Positions 38,583-48,846 are shown, counted from the first letter of the stretch. The stretch: 64,000 nt of DNA from Thermosynechococcus sichuanensis E542 (GCF_003555505.1 NZ_CP032152.1:1240001-1304000), one strand, 5' to 3'. Translations and numbers: made by a program. The notes: generated from the sequence alone by a model not told the origin.

Positions 38583-39998
38583 ATGGCAACGCCCCAAGAA
38601 ATCTTGAATTTGATCAACAGCAAGTACGAGCTAATCGACTTGAAATTTATTGACATGCCCGGTACGTGGCAACACCTGACGGTTCACAAAAGCCAAATCA
38701 GTGAAAGTTCGTTTACTGAGGGTGTGCCCTTCGACGGCTCCAGTATTCGCGGCTGGAAAGCAATCAACGAATCCGACATGATGATGGTGCCGGATCCAAA
38801 TACGGCGTGGGAAGACCCCTTCATGAAAGAACCCACCCTGAGCATGATTTGCACGATTAAGGAGCCACGCACAGGGGAACTCTACGATCGCTGTCCTCGC
38901 GCCATTGCTACCCGTGCTGTTGAGTACCTAAAAGCGACGGGAATTGGTGACACAGCCTATTTTGGCCCTGAAGCCGAGTTCTTTGTCTTCGATGACGTTC
39001 GCTACGACCAAAATCAAAAATCGGGCTACTACTACATTGATAGCATTGAAGGTCTTTGGAACACGGGTCGCGAAGAGGAAGGCGGTAACCTCGGCTACAA
39101 AATCCGTGGCAAAGAGGGGTATTTCCCCGTTGCTCCCACTGACACGCTCCAAGACCTGCGCACAGAAATGCTGTTGACAATGGCCAAGTGCGGTGTGCCT
39201 ATTGAAAAGCATCACCACGAAGTGGCAACTGGGGGTCAGTGCGAGTTGGGTTTCCGCTTTGGCACCCTCATTCAAGCGGCTGACTGGCTAATGACCTATA
39301 AGTACTGCGTCAAAAACGTAGCACGCAAGCACGGCAAAGTGGCCACCTTTATGCCCAAGCCCGTCTTCAACGACAACGGTTCGGGGATGCACACCCACCA
39401 GTCGATTTGGAAAGATGGTCAGCCCCTCTTCTGGGGAGACGGATACGCGAATTTGAGTCAAACTGCCCTTTGGTACATTGGTGGTATCCTCAAGCACGCC
39501 CCAGCCCTATTGGCTTTTACCAACCCGACAACGAACTCCTACAAGCGACTGGTTCCCGGCTTTGAAGCTCCCGTGAACCTTGCCTATTCCCAAGGTAACC
39601 GCTCTGCTTCCGTGCGGATTCCCCTCACCGGCTCGAATCCCAAAGCGAAGCGTCTAGAGTTCCGTTGCCCCGATGCCACGAGTAACCCCTACCTTGCCTT
39701 TGCAGCGATGCTGTGTGCGGGGATTGATGGCATCAAGAATCAAATTGATCCGGGTAGCCCCTTGGATGTTGATATCTACGACCTCAGCCCCGAAGAACTG
39801 GCCAAAATTCCCTCGACCCCCGGTTCACTGATGGCGGCTCTGGAAAACCTGCAAAAGGATCACAGCTTCCTGACAGCAGGGGGGGTCTTTAGCGAAGACT
39901 TTATCCTCAACTGGATTCAGTACAAGCTGGATACGGAAGTGATTCCCATGTCGCTGCGTCCTCACCCCTACGAGTTCGCCCTTTACTTTGATGCCTAG
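38583..39998 (+). CDS. glnA: Glutamine synthetase type I
   Basis: Ammonium-assimilating enzyme that makes glutamine from glutamate (471 aa, dodecamer in the family). Signature motifs are intact: [10 protein letters not shown], the ATP-binding block containing MHTHQS, and [12 protein letters not shown] 38583 is chosen because AAGGAG lies about 9 nt upstream and it gives the family start MATPQEILN; the frame opens earlier at 38541. In cyanobacteria the enzyme is controlled by small inactivating factors, not by adenylylation, although a Tyr stands in the YDL region. A terminator follows. Confidence 0.98.
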   Translation: MATPQEILNLINSKYELIDLKFIDMPGTWQHLTVHKSQISESSFTEGVPFDGSSIRGWKAINESDMMMVPDPNTAWEDPFMKEPTLSMICTIKEPRTGELYDRCPRAIATRAVEYLKATGIGDTAYFGPEAEFFVFDDVRYDQNQKSGYYYIDSIEGLWNTGREEEGGNLGYKIRGKEGYFPVAPTDTLQDLRTEMLLTMAKCGVPIEKHHHEVATGGQCELGFRFGTLIQAADWLMTYKYCVKNVARKHGKVATFMPKPVFNDNGSGMHTHQSIWKDGQPLFWGDGYANLSQTALWYIGGILKHAPALLAFTNPTTNSYKRLVPGFEAPVNLAYSQGNRSASVRIPLTGSNPKAKRLEFRCPDATSNPYLAFAAMLCAGIDGIKNQIDPGSPLDVDIYDLSPEELAKIPSTPGSLMAALENLQKDHSFLTAGGVFSEDFILNWIQYKLDTEVIPMSLRPHPYEFALYFDA

Positions 39999-40041
39999 GG
40001 CAGTGAATCGCTAGAGCCTTGCATTTAGGGACATAGCAATC

Positions 40042-40076
40042 AGAGGCACTCATCAAGGGTTGCCTCTTTTATTTTT
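40042..40076 (+). terminator. Rho-independent terminator of glnA
   Basis: AGAGGCA (40042-40048) pairs with TGCCTCT (40061-40067), followed by TTTATTTTT. About 45 nt past the glnA stop. Confidence 0.8.
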
Positions 40077-40241
40077 CTGTGGATTCCTCCCTGAGAGCGG
40101 CTGTGACACTTTTGAGCGCGCTTGGAGTTGCCTAGGGCTAGAATTTCTGATAAGTTGGGGTGTTATTGAAAATTAACACTCCCATTGTTGAATATCATTT
40201 TTAGGGAATGTTTGCTCTTCTTGATCAGATTGTAGGGTTCC

Positions 40242-41333
40242 ATGTTACGCGCGGGAATTGTCGGCCTACCGAATGTGGGCAAATCAACGTTGTTTAATGC
40301 CCTTGTGGCCAATGCCAAGGCCGAGGCAGCGAATTTTCCGTTTTGTACGATTGAACCCAATGTGGGTGTGGTGGCCGTCCCCGATGAACGGCTGGAGGTA
40401 CTGGCAAAAATTTCCCAATCAGCCCAGATTGTGCCGACACGGGTGGAGTTTGTGGATATTGCGGGTTTGGTGAAGGGGGCTAGCAAAGGGGAAGGATTGG
40501 GCAACCAGTTCTTGGCAAACATTCGCGAGGTGGATGCCATTGTTCATGTGGTGCGCTGCTTTGAAGATGAGGATATTGTCCACGTGGCAGGTCGCGTCAA
40601 TCCTGTCGAGGATATTGCGGTCATTAACTTAGAGTTGGCACTGGCGGATTTAGCACAAATAGAAAAGCGCATTGAACGCACCCGTAAGGCAGCGCGATCG
40701 CAAAAAGAGGCACAGATTGAACTCACGGCTCTTGAAAAGCTCCTTGGCGTACTCAATGAGGGACAGCCTGCTCGTCTATGTCAACTGACGGAGGACGAAG
40801 AAGCAGCCATTCGCTTTCTGGGATTGCTCACCCGTAAGCCCGTGATCTATGCCGCTAACGTTGCTGAGCAGGATTTGGCCACTGGCAATAAATGGACAGC
40901 GGCGGTTCAGGAGATTGCCCAGCAGGAGGGAGCGGAGGTGGTGATTGTCTCTGCTCAGGTGGAGGCGGAACTTGTGGAGCTGCCCGAGGGCGATCGCGCG
41001 GAGTATCTCGCCAGTCTGGGGGTCAGTGAAGGGGGCTTGCGATCGCTGATTCGCTCAACCTATAAGCTTCTTGGTCTGCAAACCTTCTTTACCACAGGGC
41101 CGAAAGAAACTCGAGCGTGGACGATTCCAGCAGGTGCCAAAGCGCCCCAAGCAGCGGGCGTCATTCACAGTGACTTTGAGCGGGGCTTTATTCGCGCTGA
41201 AACAGTGAGCTACGAAGACCTAGTGGCCTGTCAGTCCATGACAGTAGCTAAGGAAAAAGGCCTAGTCCGCAGTGAAGGCAAAGACTACGTTGTGCAGGAG
41301 GGGGATGTGATACTCTTCCGCTTTAATGTTTAG
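40242..41333 (+). CDS. ychF: Redox-regulated ATPase/GTPase YchF (Obg family)
   Basis: P-loop NTPase of 363 aa associated with ribosomes; family members prefer ATP. G1 is GLPNVGKS, the G3-like motif is VDIAGL, and the usual NxxE-type G4 sits near YAANVAEQD. A TGS domain closes the protein (VISHSDFERGFIRAETV-like segment, EGKDYVVQEGDVILFRFNV). Length and motifs are normal. Convergent with dgkA, 28 nt apart. Confidence 0.96.
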   Translation: MLRAGIVGLPNVGKSTLFNALVANAKAEAANFPFCTIEPNVGVVAVPDERLEVLAKISQSAQIVPTRVEFVDIAGLVKGASKGEGLGNQFLANIREVDAIVHVVRCFEDEDIVHVAGRVNPVEDIAVINLELALADLAQIEKRIERTRKAARSQKEAQIELTALEKLLGVLNEGQPARLCQLTEDEEAAIRFLGLLTRKPVIYAANVAEQDLATGNKWTAAVQEIAQQEGAEVVIVSAQVEAELVELPEGDRAEYLASLGVSEGGLRSLIRSTYKLLGLQTFFTTGPKETRAWTIPAGAKAPQAAGVIHSDFERGFIRAETVSYEDLVACQSMTVAKEKGLVRSEGKDYVVQEGDVILFRFNV

Positions 41334-41361
41334 CGGCTCCCCCTGACAATTTATAACCAAT

Positions 41362-41838
41362 TTATAACAACGTCCCAACAATGGGGTAAACCAAGGGCGG
41401 CACAATTAAGGCCATCGCCACCCCCACCGCTGCGATCGCGCTGAGGAGAACCGCACCCGCAGCACAATCTTTGGCAATGCGGGCAAGATCATGATACTCC
41501 TTGCCAACGGTGAGATCCACCACTGCTTCCAGAGCCGTATTCAGCAGCTCTAGCCCCATGACAAGACCAATCGTGAGGACAATCACTGCTACCTCAACGG
41601 GGGGCAGTTTAAGCAAACCACTGAGGGAGATCGCGCTCAGGCCGACTGCGGTGTGAATCCGAAAATTACGCTGCGTTTGAAAGGTATAGACCACCCCCGC
41701 CCACGCATAACGGAAACTATTGAGCAAGGAGGACGCCACACGGTAGGAGCGCTGTCGCAGCACGGTTGTCCCCGCTGCTTTCTCAGCATAGGTGGCAAGA
41801 ACTTTTTGTGTCATAACGTTACCCATCACACCAAACAT
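41362..41838 (-). CDS. dgkA: Diacylglycerol kinase (DgkA type)
   Basis: Small integral-membrane lipid or undecaprenol kinase (up to 158 aa) with three hydrophobic segments. Family motifs: RNFRIH in the first part, then GLELLNTALEAVVDL with the catalytic glutamate, and HDLARIAKDCAAGAVLL. Three in-frame ATGs (41838, 41826, 41814) are candidates; none has a clear ribosome site, so the extreme N-terminus is uncertain. ybeY lies upstream on the same strand, the usual cyanobacterial pairing. Confidence 0.92.
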   Translation of the reverse strand: MFGVMGNVMTQKVLATYAEKAAGTTVLRQRSYRVASSLLNSFRYAWAGVVYTFQTQRNFRIHTAVGLSAISLSGLLKLPPVEVAVIVLTIGLVMGLELLNTALEAVVDLTVGKEYHDLARIAKDCAAGAVLLSAIAAVGVAMALIVPPLVYPIVGTLL

Positions 41839-41956
41839 CTGTTTTTAAGCGTTGACGCCGGCTTTCATACACCTCAAAGAAAAAATTTCAAAAAATTTGG
41901 TTGCTAACGCCTCCTATTTAAGCACAGGTTTTCCAATTTCGTTCGTAGCCAATGGA

Positions 41957-42439
41957 TCATTTAGGTGAAATCGGGGGTGTCAGACCCACTACCTCGAGGC
42001 ACTTAGCCTGCTGAGCCAGCATCTGTGCCAGTTGAGTCTCGTCGGGATGATCCCAGCCTAAAAGGTGGAGGAGGCCATGGCAGGCGAGCCAAGTGATCTC
42101 TGTGGAGAGGGAATGCCCCCCTTCGGTGGCTTGCCGACGGGCTGTGTCCCCAGAAATAATGATGTCGCCAAGGTATTCAGGTTCCTCTAGGGGCAGCGGC
42201 AGGGCGCCATCGCGGGTGGCAAAGGCAAGTACATCTGTGGGGGTGTCGCGATCGCGATACTGACGATTAAGAATTTGAATTTCAGCATCCGTCGTTAAAC
42301 GCAGCGTCACTTCATAGGCTTTATCTTGGTTTGGTTCAACCATGGCAATCCACGTGCGAAACCACACTTGCCAAGGAAGTGCTGCCACCTCAGCGCTCAG
42401 GGAGGGATCGTGAAGTTCGAGATAGACGGTAACCGTCAT
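41957..42439 (-). CDS. ybeY: Endoribonuclease YbeY
   Basis: Zinc-dependent endoribonuclease in 16S rRNA maturation and ribosome quality control (160 aa). The metal-binding signature [11 protein letters not shown] is intact, and [17 protein letters not shown] is the second conserved block. It sits between the DUF3285 gene and dgkA on the same strand, with short spacers, suggesting an operon. Confidence 0.96.
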   Translation of the reverse strand: MTVTVYLELHDPSLSAEVAALPWQVWFRTWIAMVEPNQDKAYEVTLRLTTDAEIQILNRQYRDRDTPTDVLAFATRDGALPLPLEEPEYLGDIIISGDTARRQATEGGHSLSTEITWLACHGLLHLLGWDHPDETQLAQMLAQQAKCLEVVGLTPPISPK

Positions 42440-42463
42440 TGTCTGAAAGTTTTTCCATGCTCA

Positions 42464-42631
42464 CTAACGGGTGAGGTAGGACAGACCCACCAACAATGCC
42501 AACAGACCAATACTCGTGAGGGCAAAATGGGTCAAGGACTTGCCCCCCTTGCGCACCATATTCCGCATGGCTAATTTGACATAACTGGGCTGCTCGGCAG
42601 GGGAAGACGTGGGTTCTGGGGACTCACTCAT
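42464..42631 (-). CDS. Small DUF3285-type membrane protein
   Basis: A 55-residue protein starting MSESPEPTSSPAEQ, then YVKLAMRNMVRKGGKSL and one membrane span (ALTSIGLLALLVGLSYL). This matches a small cyanobacterial family (DUF3285) of unknown function commonly found beside ybeY and dgkA. The Y-V-K-L-A-M-R-N-M-V-R-K-G motif is the family hallmark. Confidence 0.75.
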   Translation of the reverse strand: MSESPEPTSSPAEQPSYVKLAMRNMVRKGGKSLTHFALTSIGLLALLVGLSYLTR

Positions 42632-42685
42632 GGGATTTCACTGCTATGGGCAATCTTCATGAATTTTAACAAAGGGTGCTTGACT

Positions 42686-43960
42686 TCAGTAGCGCGATCG
42701 CGGGCGATGATTGGCCACTGATTGTACTAGCCCCAAACCAATATAGGTTGCCAAGAGGGCAGAACGGCCATAGCTAAGGAAGGGCAGGGGAATGCCTGTC
42801 ACAGGAAATAGGTTCATGGTCATGCCGATATTGACCACCGTTTGGAACATCAACATGGCAAAAAGACCGATCGCCAGCAGCGAGCCAAAATCATCGCGGG
42901 CACTATTGGCAATTTGCAGGAGTCGTAGGCCAATCAACCAAAACAGCCCTAAAACCAGCAAGCCACCCAAAAAGCCTAATTCCTCACCGATGGCCGAAAA
43001 AATAAAGTCCGTGTGCTGCTCAGGGATAAACCCCAATTGCGTCTGCGTGCCGTGAAACAGCCCTCGTCCCCACAGTCCACCGGCACCAATGGCAATGCGG
43101 GATTGGATCAGGTGATAGCCGGCTCCTAAGGGATCCTTATCGGGATCCAAAAACATGAGGAGGCGATCTTTTTGGTAGTCCTTGAGAACGCTCCACAACA
43201 ACTGCCCCAAACCCGCCCCGGAAAGGTTGAGAACAATGCCGCCGATCGCCCCAATCCAACCCAAGGGAAGGCTTTGCCAAGCCACAATCCCCATCCCTAA
43301 TGTCCACAGGAACCACAGCACCAAATTGAGTTCATAGGGCAGCGGTAGGGCAAAGAGAATCGCTGCCACCAAAGGGGAGAGCATGAGCACAATCCAGCCC
43401 AAACGCGCATTCGCCCAGTAGAGCATTCCCAAGGTGATGGCACCAAAGACCAAAGAGGTGCCTAAATCGGGTTCCGATAAAATCAACCCTAGGGGCAAGA
43501 CTGTTGCCGCAAACACCCGTAGAATACCCCTGAGGCCATTGGCAGGCACCCGCTGGAGTAGCGCAGCTTGGGTGAGGATAATCGAGATTTTGGCAAATTC
43601 TGAAGGCTGGAGGTTAAAGCCAGCAATGGGTAGCCAACTCTGGGCACCGTTAGCTTCAACACCAAATAAGCTCACAGCCAGTAGCAGGGCACAACTGATG
43701 CCATAGACCCACCAATGGACTGAGATAAAGACCGATGTCGGCACCCGTGCCAGTAGGAAAAGCAAAATCGTACCCACGCTCGCGATCGCCAGGTGTTGGA
43801 AGCCATCCTTTTCGCCAATGTGCAGCTCGGCACTGTGAATCGCCACTGCCCCCAACAGCGTAATCAGCCACACTGCCATTAAAAGGAGCCAATCCATCCC
43901 CCGCCAAGGGTGAAGCCAAGCAGACCAGCGGCGTTGCCACAGCCGAGTTGTCCAAAACAT
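42686..43960 (-). CDS. rodA: Rod-shape determining glycosyltransferase RodA
   Basis: SEDS-family peptidoglycan polymerase (424 aa) with about ten hydrophobic segments. Motifs: LQPSEFAKISIIL, SEPDLGTSLVF with the conserved aspartate, and the C-terminal TGIPLPFLSYGRSAL. RodA is preferred over FtsW because of the short N-terminus and GMTMNLFPVTGIPLPF. ATG 43960 chosen (AAAGGA about 10 nt upstream) over an open frame to 44020. Confidence 0.93.
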   Translation of the reverse strand: MFWTTRLWQRRWSAWLHPWRGMDWLLLMAVWLITLLGAVAIHSAELHIGEKDGFQHLAIASVGTILLFLLARVPTSVFISVHWWVYGISCALLLAVSLFGVEANGAQSWLPIAGFNLQPSEFAKISIILTQAALLQRVPANGLRGILRVFAATVLPLGLILSEPDLGTSLVFGAITLGMLYWANARLGWIVLMLSPLVAAILFALPLPYELNLVLWFLWTLGMGIVAWQSLPLGWIGAIGGIVLNLSGAGLGQLLWSVLKDYQKDRLLMFLDPDKDPLGAGYHLIQSRIAIGAGGLWGRGLFHGTQTQLGFIPEQHTDFIFSAIGEELGFLGGLLVLGLFWLIGLRLLQIANSARDDFGSLLAIGLFAMLMFQTVVNIGMTMNLFPVTGIPLPFLSYGRSALLATYIGLGLVQSVANHRPRSRY

Positions 43961-44038
43961 CGTCAAATATCCTTTGTTCGCATTAGGCTGGAACAGTGGT
44001 GGTTTGATCAAGATTCCCATTCTATCCTGAGTGGATCC

Positions 44039-44843
44039 ATGCTTCGGTGGCGAGAGCGTTGGTCAAGGTTTTTGTGGTCAATTTCGGGGCGGCTACTGCT
44101 GGTGATGCTGCTAATTTCCCTATTACCGATGGGGATGGTGGTGCTCTACAACCAAGCTGAAAGTGCTGAGATGATGAAGCGCTTAGAAATTGATGCCCTA
44201 CAACTGCTGGCGATCGGCAAAGCTCGTTCCCTAGATCGGCTTTTCCAAGATGCCCTCAATGATGCTCTTTATAGTGGCCAATCACAGTAACGTACGGTAT
44301 TTCCTCTATGCCTATGCGCCGCTGATCCGTCATCAGGGCGTTGTCGTGGTCAGTGTACAGTTGCGGGAGTTTCTAGCGCCCTTAGATCGCTTGGCGCCCC
44401 AAGGTTTCCTCAATCTTCTCTTTGTGGGTATTGGGGTCATTCTCATTTCCCTCATCGTAGCCCGTTCGATTACTAAACCGATTCGTGCCCTTGTCAGTGC
44501 TGCCCACGCCCTCAAGCATGACCAGTTTGACCAGTTTGATCCCAGAGTTCTCAGGCACTATGCCCAAGGGAGTGATGACATGGCAGAACTGGCTCAAGTC
44601 TTTTGGGAGATGGCACAGGCGGTAGAGCAGCGCCAAGATCAACTGGCGGAGAAACTGAGTGAACTAAAAATCCAAATTGACCAAGAGAAACGCCAAAAAT
44701 CCGTTGCTGAAATTACCAGTACTGACTACTTTCAAGAACTGCGCCAACGGACCCACACCAACTCCCCCGCTCCTGCCACCGAGCCACAGATAGGGCATAC
44801 TGAGGGTGAAGCACGCGAAAACGAGCCACCACTGCCGCCATGA
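44039..44843 (+). pseudogene. Broken HAMP-domain membrane receptor gene
   Basis: Two pieces in different frames. Piece one (44039-44290) has a start, one membrane span (LLLVMLLISLLPMGMVVLY) and the beginning of an extracytoplasmic sensor, then stops. Piece two (frame open from 44250 to 44843) carries the end of the sensor, a second span (LLFVGIGVILISLIVA), a HAMP domain (SITKPIRALVSAAHAL) and a coiled coil. Most of the Cache-like sensor expected between the spans is missing, so a deletion with frameshift is likely. No kinase or methyl-accepting domain follows. The end overlaps the GIY-YIG gene by 4 nt. Confidence 0.7.
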
Positions 44844-45373
44844 GCCTTCCTGCACCGACTTTAGCTGAATTGCCCTTCCATTCCTATATTGATGGTTCAG
44901 GTCGGGTGGCACCTGATCTCAAGGGGGCGATCGGCCTCTATGCCATTTTTGATGCCACTGACAGCGTGCAGTACATTGGTTATTCGCGGGATATGCGACT
45001 GAGTTTGCTGCAACACCTTGTGCGCTGTCCCCAGCGGTGTCGTGGCTATAAGGCGATCGCCATTGAACGTCCCGATCGCCCGTGGCTAGAAGCCGTAAAA
45101 CAACAGTGGCTAGCGGAATTGGGAACTGTGCCCCTCGGCAACGATTGCGATCGCGCCCGGTGGGAAAATGCCATTGATGTCAGGGAGCAAATGACTGAGG
45201 CCGAACGCACCGCATGGGCAAGTGCCGATCCATTCACCCAACCAAAACTGCTAAAACAGGTGGCGCGGCGGGTTGAAGCAGCAATTCTCGAAGAGTTACA
45301 GCAGCGATCGCTACAGGAGCCGCTGGTCTTTAACGCCAAACTAAAGGAAAGTGGACGGCTGGACCTCAAATGA
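44840..45373 (+). CDS. GIY-YIG domain protein
   Basis: Protein of 177 aa. Residues 28-110 form a GIY-YIG nuclease-like domain: GLYAIF and QYIGYS supply the two signature strands. The catalytic arginine (SRDMRLSL) and a glutamate further on (ARWENAI) may be kept. Conserved among cyanobacteria, function unknown; DNA repair or RNA processing are possible. ATG overlaps the end of the HAMP pseudogene, and the IMPase gene overlaps its own end by 4 nt. Confidence 0.72.
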   Translation: MSLPAPTLAELPFHSYIDGSGRVAPDLKGAIGLYAIFDATDSVQYIGYSRDMRLSLLQHLVRCPQRCRGYKAIAIERPDRPWLEAVKQQWLAELGTVPLGNDCDRARWENAIDVREQMTEAERTAWASADPFTQPKLLKQVARRVEAAILEELQQRSLQEPLVFNAKLKESGRLDLK

Positions 45374-46251
45374 CGACTTCTCCCCCCCTGACCTCTAGCC
45401 AAATCTGGCAGATCAATCAACTCCTGCGCCAAGCGGGGCAGCGGGCACGGCAACTGGCACAGCAACCCTTTGAAGTCATTGAAAAGGGACGCCAAGATTT
45501 TGCCACCAGTATTGATCGCTTCTTGGATCGGCTACTGAGTCAAAAGTTTCGCGCTTGGTTTCCTGAGGATGGCATCATCAGCGAGGAAAATGCTGACTCC
45601 CAAGCGGTCTTTCAAGAACTGAAAAATCGTTACTGGCTGATTGATCCCCTCGATGGTACCGATGATCTGATTCACCATCGCCAAGGCTACGCCCTGATGG
45701 TAGGTTTGCTGGAGCACTACAGTCCAGTGGCGGGTTGGATCTATGCCCCCAATTTGGATCACCTCTACTATGGCGGTAAAGATTGGGGACTCTTTCAGAT
45801 GAGCAGTGGTGGTCCCCCTGTCCCCCTCTTACCCGTTTGCCCGCCCTCTCCTAGTGAAGACCATTGCCCGATCATGATTGGCTATCGCGACTACCGCACC
45901 TACGGTGATGCAATTCATCGGCTGTTGCCCCAAGTGGAATTTCGCTTTCTAGGCAGTTTTGGCCTCAAGGTGATTGAAGTGATTTTGGGACGGGCGGGAC
46001 TCTACCTCTACTTAAATCAGCGGGTGAAGCTCTGGGACACCACAGCCCCCTTGGCTTTAGCAACAGCAGCAGGTTTGGTGTGCACCGATTTGCAGGGAAA
46101 TCCCTTACGCTTTGATGCCACAGGTTTACAGGGACAGACCCTTACCCATCAGCAACCAATCCTCATTGGCTGGCCAGAGTATATTGCTGCTTTGCGATCG
46201 CCCTTAGTGGAGGCGATTACCGCAGTTCAACTGTCCCTTGGCTCTGCCTAG
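45370..46251 (+). CDS. Inositol monophosphatase-family phosphatase
   Basis: Mg-dependent phosphatase of 293 aa. The metal motif DPLDGTDD (after YWLI) and an upstream acidic cluster (FPEDGIISEE) are intact, and LWDTTAPLALATAAG gives the C-terminal motif. It could hydrolyse 3'-phosphoadenosine 5'-phosphate (CysQ-like), fructose bisphosphate or inositol phosphate; substrate unassigned. Overlaps the GIY-YIG gene by ATGA, so they are translationally coupled. Confidence 0.85.
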   Translation: MTTSPPLTSSQIWQINQLLRQAGQRARQLAQQPFEVIEKGRQDFATSIDRFLDRLLSQKFRAWFPEDGIISEENADSQAVFQELKNRYWLIDPLDGTDDLIHHRQGYALMVGLLEHYSPVAGWIYAPNLDHLYYGGKDWGLFQMSSGGPPVPLLPVCPPSPSEDHCPIMIGYRDYRTYGDAIHRLLPQVEFRFLGSFGLKVIEVILGRAGLYLYLNQRVKLWDTTAPLALATAAGLVCTDLQGNPLRFDATGLQGQTLTHQQPILIGWPEYIAALRSPLVEAITAVQLSLGSA

Positions 46252-46304
46252 ACTTCCCTAGAAATAGGCTATCGTGGGGCTAGAGTCTGCTTGGAGACAT
46301 CCCG

Positions 46305-46713
46305 ATGGGGCGCTGGCACAGTTGGTCATTGGTAGGAATGGCGATCGCCACCGTCCACATTGCTCAGCCTTTTCCGGTTCAAGGGGTGAGCGTTACAGAA
46401 GTGGCTCGCATCGCCAAAAATATCACCGTGCTCATTGAAGGTGCTAACAGCCACGGCTCAGGTATCCTATTGCAGCGCCAGGGCAGTACCTAGGTTATCC
46501 TTCACTGCCGGGAATGAGTGGGGGCCTGTCCTCGATGAAAATGGCCGTTTGATCGGGGTTCATGGCAGTGCCGATATTGCCTCTACCCTTGTCCAGGAGG
46601 GCAGTGGTTCCAGTACCGTCTTTGTGAAACGTGGGTTTAATCTTGGCATTCCCATCAATACCTACCTGAGTTTGGCAATGATGGATGTGATTCGTCAGAG
46701 AGAAAACCGCTAG
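46305..46713 (+). pseudogene. Remnant of a trypsin-like serine protease
   Basis: Piece one (46305-46493) has a signal peptide and the beginning of a protease domain (VARIAKNITVLIEG, then SHGSGILLQRQG). Piece two, in another frame (to 46713), picks up at the serine motif, but GNSGGP has become GNEWGP, followed by VLDENGRLIGVHGSAD. The catalytic His and Asp regions are gone and the serine is lost. It is an internally deleted, frameshifted, dead gene. Its stop overlaps the convergent gene by 4 nt. Confidence 0.8.
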
Positions 46714-48023
46714 TGCTGCCACTGCTGCAAGAGCCAACGCCCCAAACGAATCAGGTGTTCTTCAATCCAGAGAAACAGGCGATCGCACCACAGCAGTAGC
46801 CGTTCAAACCAGTGGAGTTCATAGCCAATCAGGGCGGCATCCACATCAAGAATTAACTGCTCTGGATTCGGATCACCACTGGTGGCCGCAGTTTCTGAGG
46901 GTGGTGAATGGGCTAGGGAATCAGCGCGACTGCCTAGGCTAAGCAGGGTCTCCACGGGGGAAAAGACTGGCAAAGGATCCGCGGCTGCCAAGAGCGGCGA
47001 GTTCACGGCTGCCACCCCTGGGGGTTGGAATCCCCCTAGCCAATAGGAAAGTTGACTCAGCCAGTCTGGGAAGGGCAGCTTGCAGGGATTGAGATGGCGT
47101 TCAATCCAAGCCAGAACTTGCGCCTGTTGGGCGGGGCTGAGGGTGTACAGGATAGTGTTGTCAGTGCCAATGAGCACCATCTGCTGGGTTTCTAGGAGAG
47201 TCGCAATCCCCTGTACCTGCACTTGGGAGAGGGTGTTCTTACGCCCAAAGGGGAGGCGCGATCGCAACCAGCGGAGGACAGTGGCTAGGGGAGACACCGT
47301 AGGTAGAACTAAATCCCCTTCACTAGTACCTGTTAACTGAAGTTGCCCTAGAAAATTTCCCACCAAACAGGACGATGGTTTAGAGCCTGCCTTTAGCGAT
47401 CGCTCCTGCCAGCTCCAGAGCCAGTGATGCCGCCGCCGATACCACTGCCGAACGTGCTGATAGTACACTGCCAAGGCATAGGCAATATGTTGTTCAATTT
47501 GCTGCTGTTCTGCGGCAGTGAAGATTTTCAAAGGATGGGCAGCCTCATCCACAAGCAATAGGGATTTTGCGGCGCGATCGCAGGCAAGGTAAAAGGGTTG
47601 CCGCTGTGCCAAAGGCGCGTTCCGTGGCGGTAACGTCTTGGACTGGGGTTGAAACCAGCGTTGCCAAGGCGCGATCCAGCGCTGCCACCAAGGGAGCGGT
47701 CGGGCAATGGGGGCGATCGCCACCCCCCAAGATTCATCCTCCCCTTTCGTCAGGGAGAGGGCGGACATAACGCTTAACAACGCTTCATCGGCAGGGGGTG
47801 CTGTTGGAGGTTTCAGTAGTAAGCGTTGACCCATTTGGGAGACGCTGCCCATGAGTTGGGGGAGTCCCCGCTGCCAAAACTGTGCCAGAATCGCGCCAAT
47901 GACCTGCAGTGTGCCACTAAGGGTGCTTTCAAGCTGCCATTTTTGGCGTTGCCACTGTTGCTGCCAACGTTGCCATTGCTGTCGCCAAAAGCTCAAGAAG
48001 CGACTCTGATAGGAAACTGCCAT
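46710..48023 (-). CDS. Hypothetical protein, Trp/Gln-rich
   Basis: Protein of 437 aa that I do not recognise. It opens with a striking Trp/Gln-rich helix (RQQWQRWQQQWQRQKWQ), and tryptophan is frequent throughout (WWQRWIAPWQRWF; LWCDRLFLWIEE). Near residue 140 comes [22 protein letters not shown]; the C-terminal 40 residues form an amphipathic helix rich in Leu and Trp. No signal peptide or definite membrane span is seen; peripheral membrane attachment is plausible from the aromatic helices. Not operonic with its neighbours. Confidence 0.6.
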   Translation of the reverse strand: MAVSYQSRFLSFWRQQWQRWQQQWQRQKWQLESTLSGTLQVIGAILAQFWQRGLPQLMGSVSQMGQRLLLKPPTAPPADEALLSVMSALSLTKGEDESWGVAIAPIARPLPWWQRWIAPWQRWFQPQSKTLPPRNAPLAQRQPFYLACDRAAKSLLLVDEAAHPLKIFTAAEQQQIEQHIAYALAVYYQHVRQWYRRRHHWLWSWQERSLKAGSKPSSCLVGNFLGQLQLTGTSEGDLVLPTVSPLATVLRWLRSRLPFGRKNTLSQVQVQGIATLLETQQMVLIGTDNTILYTLSPAQQAQVLAWIERHLNPCKLPFPDWLSQLSYWLGGFQPPGVAAVNSPLLAAADPLPVFSPVETLLSLGSRADSLAHSPPSETAATSGDPNPEQLILDVDAALIGYELHWFERLLLWCDRLFLWIEEHLIRLGRWLLQQWQH

Positions 48024-48087
48024 AGTGGCTTTCTGGGTAGGGGAGTATAAAACTAGATTACCGCTCTGATGTGCTCACTGAATATCT

Positions 48088-48846
48088 TTAGTATTGATCC
48101 CGTTTACCCCGCAACCGGGTAAAGGTCTGGAGGGGCGTGGTCGCCCCCACTGCTGCCTGAATGGTGCTGACCTGACAGCGCAAAAAAGGATTCGTTGCCC
48201 TTTCAAGGCCAATCGTACTCGGTATCGTGCTTTTCCCTTGGGCGCGATCGCGACAAACTTGGGCATAGCGCGCTTGCAGGGCAGGATTATCGGCATCTAC
48301 GGTCAGCGCAAAGCTGAGGTTCTTTTGAGTATATTCGTGGGCGCACCAGACCCGCGTTTGCTCCGGCAGTTGCCGCAGTTGATTCAAAGAGTCGAGCATC
48401 TGCGCTGGTGTCCCCTCAAAAAGACGACCACAACCACCGCCAAAGAGTGTATCACCGCAAAAGAGATCGCCCGTTGCCGGCGCATAGTAGGCAATGTGAC
48501 CGCGTGTATGACCGGGGACAAACAGCACCTCAAAAGAATGTTCGCCAAAGGGAACGCGATCGCCCGCACTGAGAAAGACTGTTTGCTCTGGAATGCGGCC
48601 TTGATCTTCGCGGCTGCCATAAACTTCGATATCAGGGAAGCGCGATCGCAGGGCACGATTGGCTCCCACATGATCCCAGTGGTGGTGGGTATTGAAAATT
48701 GCCGTCAGTGTTGCTCCCAGTTCCGCTAATTTGGCCAGAACGGGTTCTGGCTCTGCCGGATCCACCACTGCCGCTGTCTGCGCTTGCGGATCATGGAGTA
48801 AAAAAATGTAGTTGTCCGTAAGGGCATTGAGGCGATAAATCATCAT
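48088..48846 (-). CDS. gloB: Hydroxyacylglutathione hydrolase (glyoxalase II)
   Basis: Metallo-beta-lactamase-fold thioesterase (252 aa) that hydrolyses S-D-lactoylglutathione in methylglyoxal detoxification. The metal motif THHHWDH is intact, with further ligands in [22 protein letters not shown] and HEYTQKNL. The frame is open to 48876, but the family starts around MxIYRLxALxDNY, so ATG 48846 or 48843 is used. Confidence 0.94.
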   Translation of the reverse strand: MMIYRLNALTDNYIFLLHDPQAQTAAVVDPAEPEPVLAKLAELGATLTAIFNTHHHWDHVGANRALRSRFPDIEVYGSREDQGRIPEQTVFLSAGDRVPFGEHSFEVLFVPGHTRGHIAYYAPATGDLFCGDTLFGGGCGRLFEGTPAQMLDSLNQLRQLPEQTRVWCAHEYTQKNLSFALTVDADNPALQARYAQVCRDRAQGKSTIPSTIGLERATNPFLRCQVSTIQAAVGATTPLQTFTRLRGKRDQY

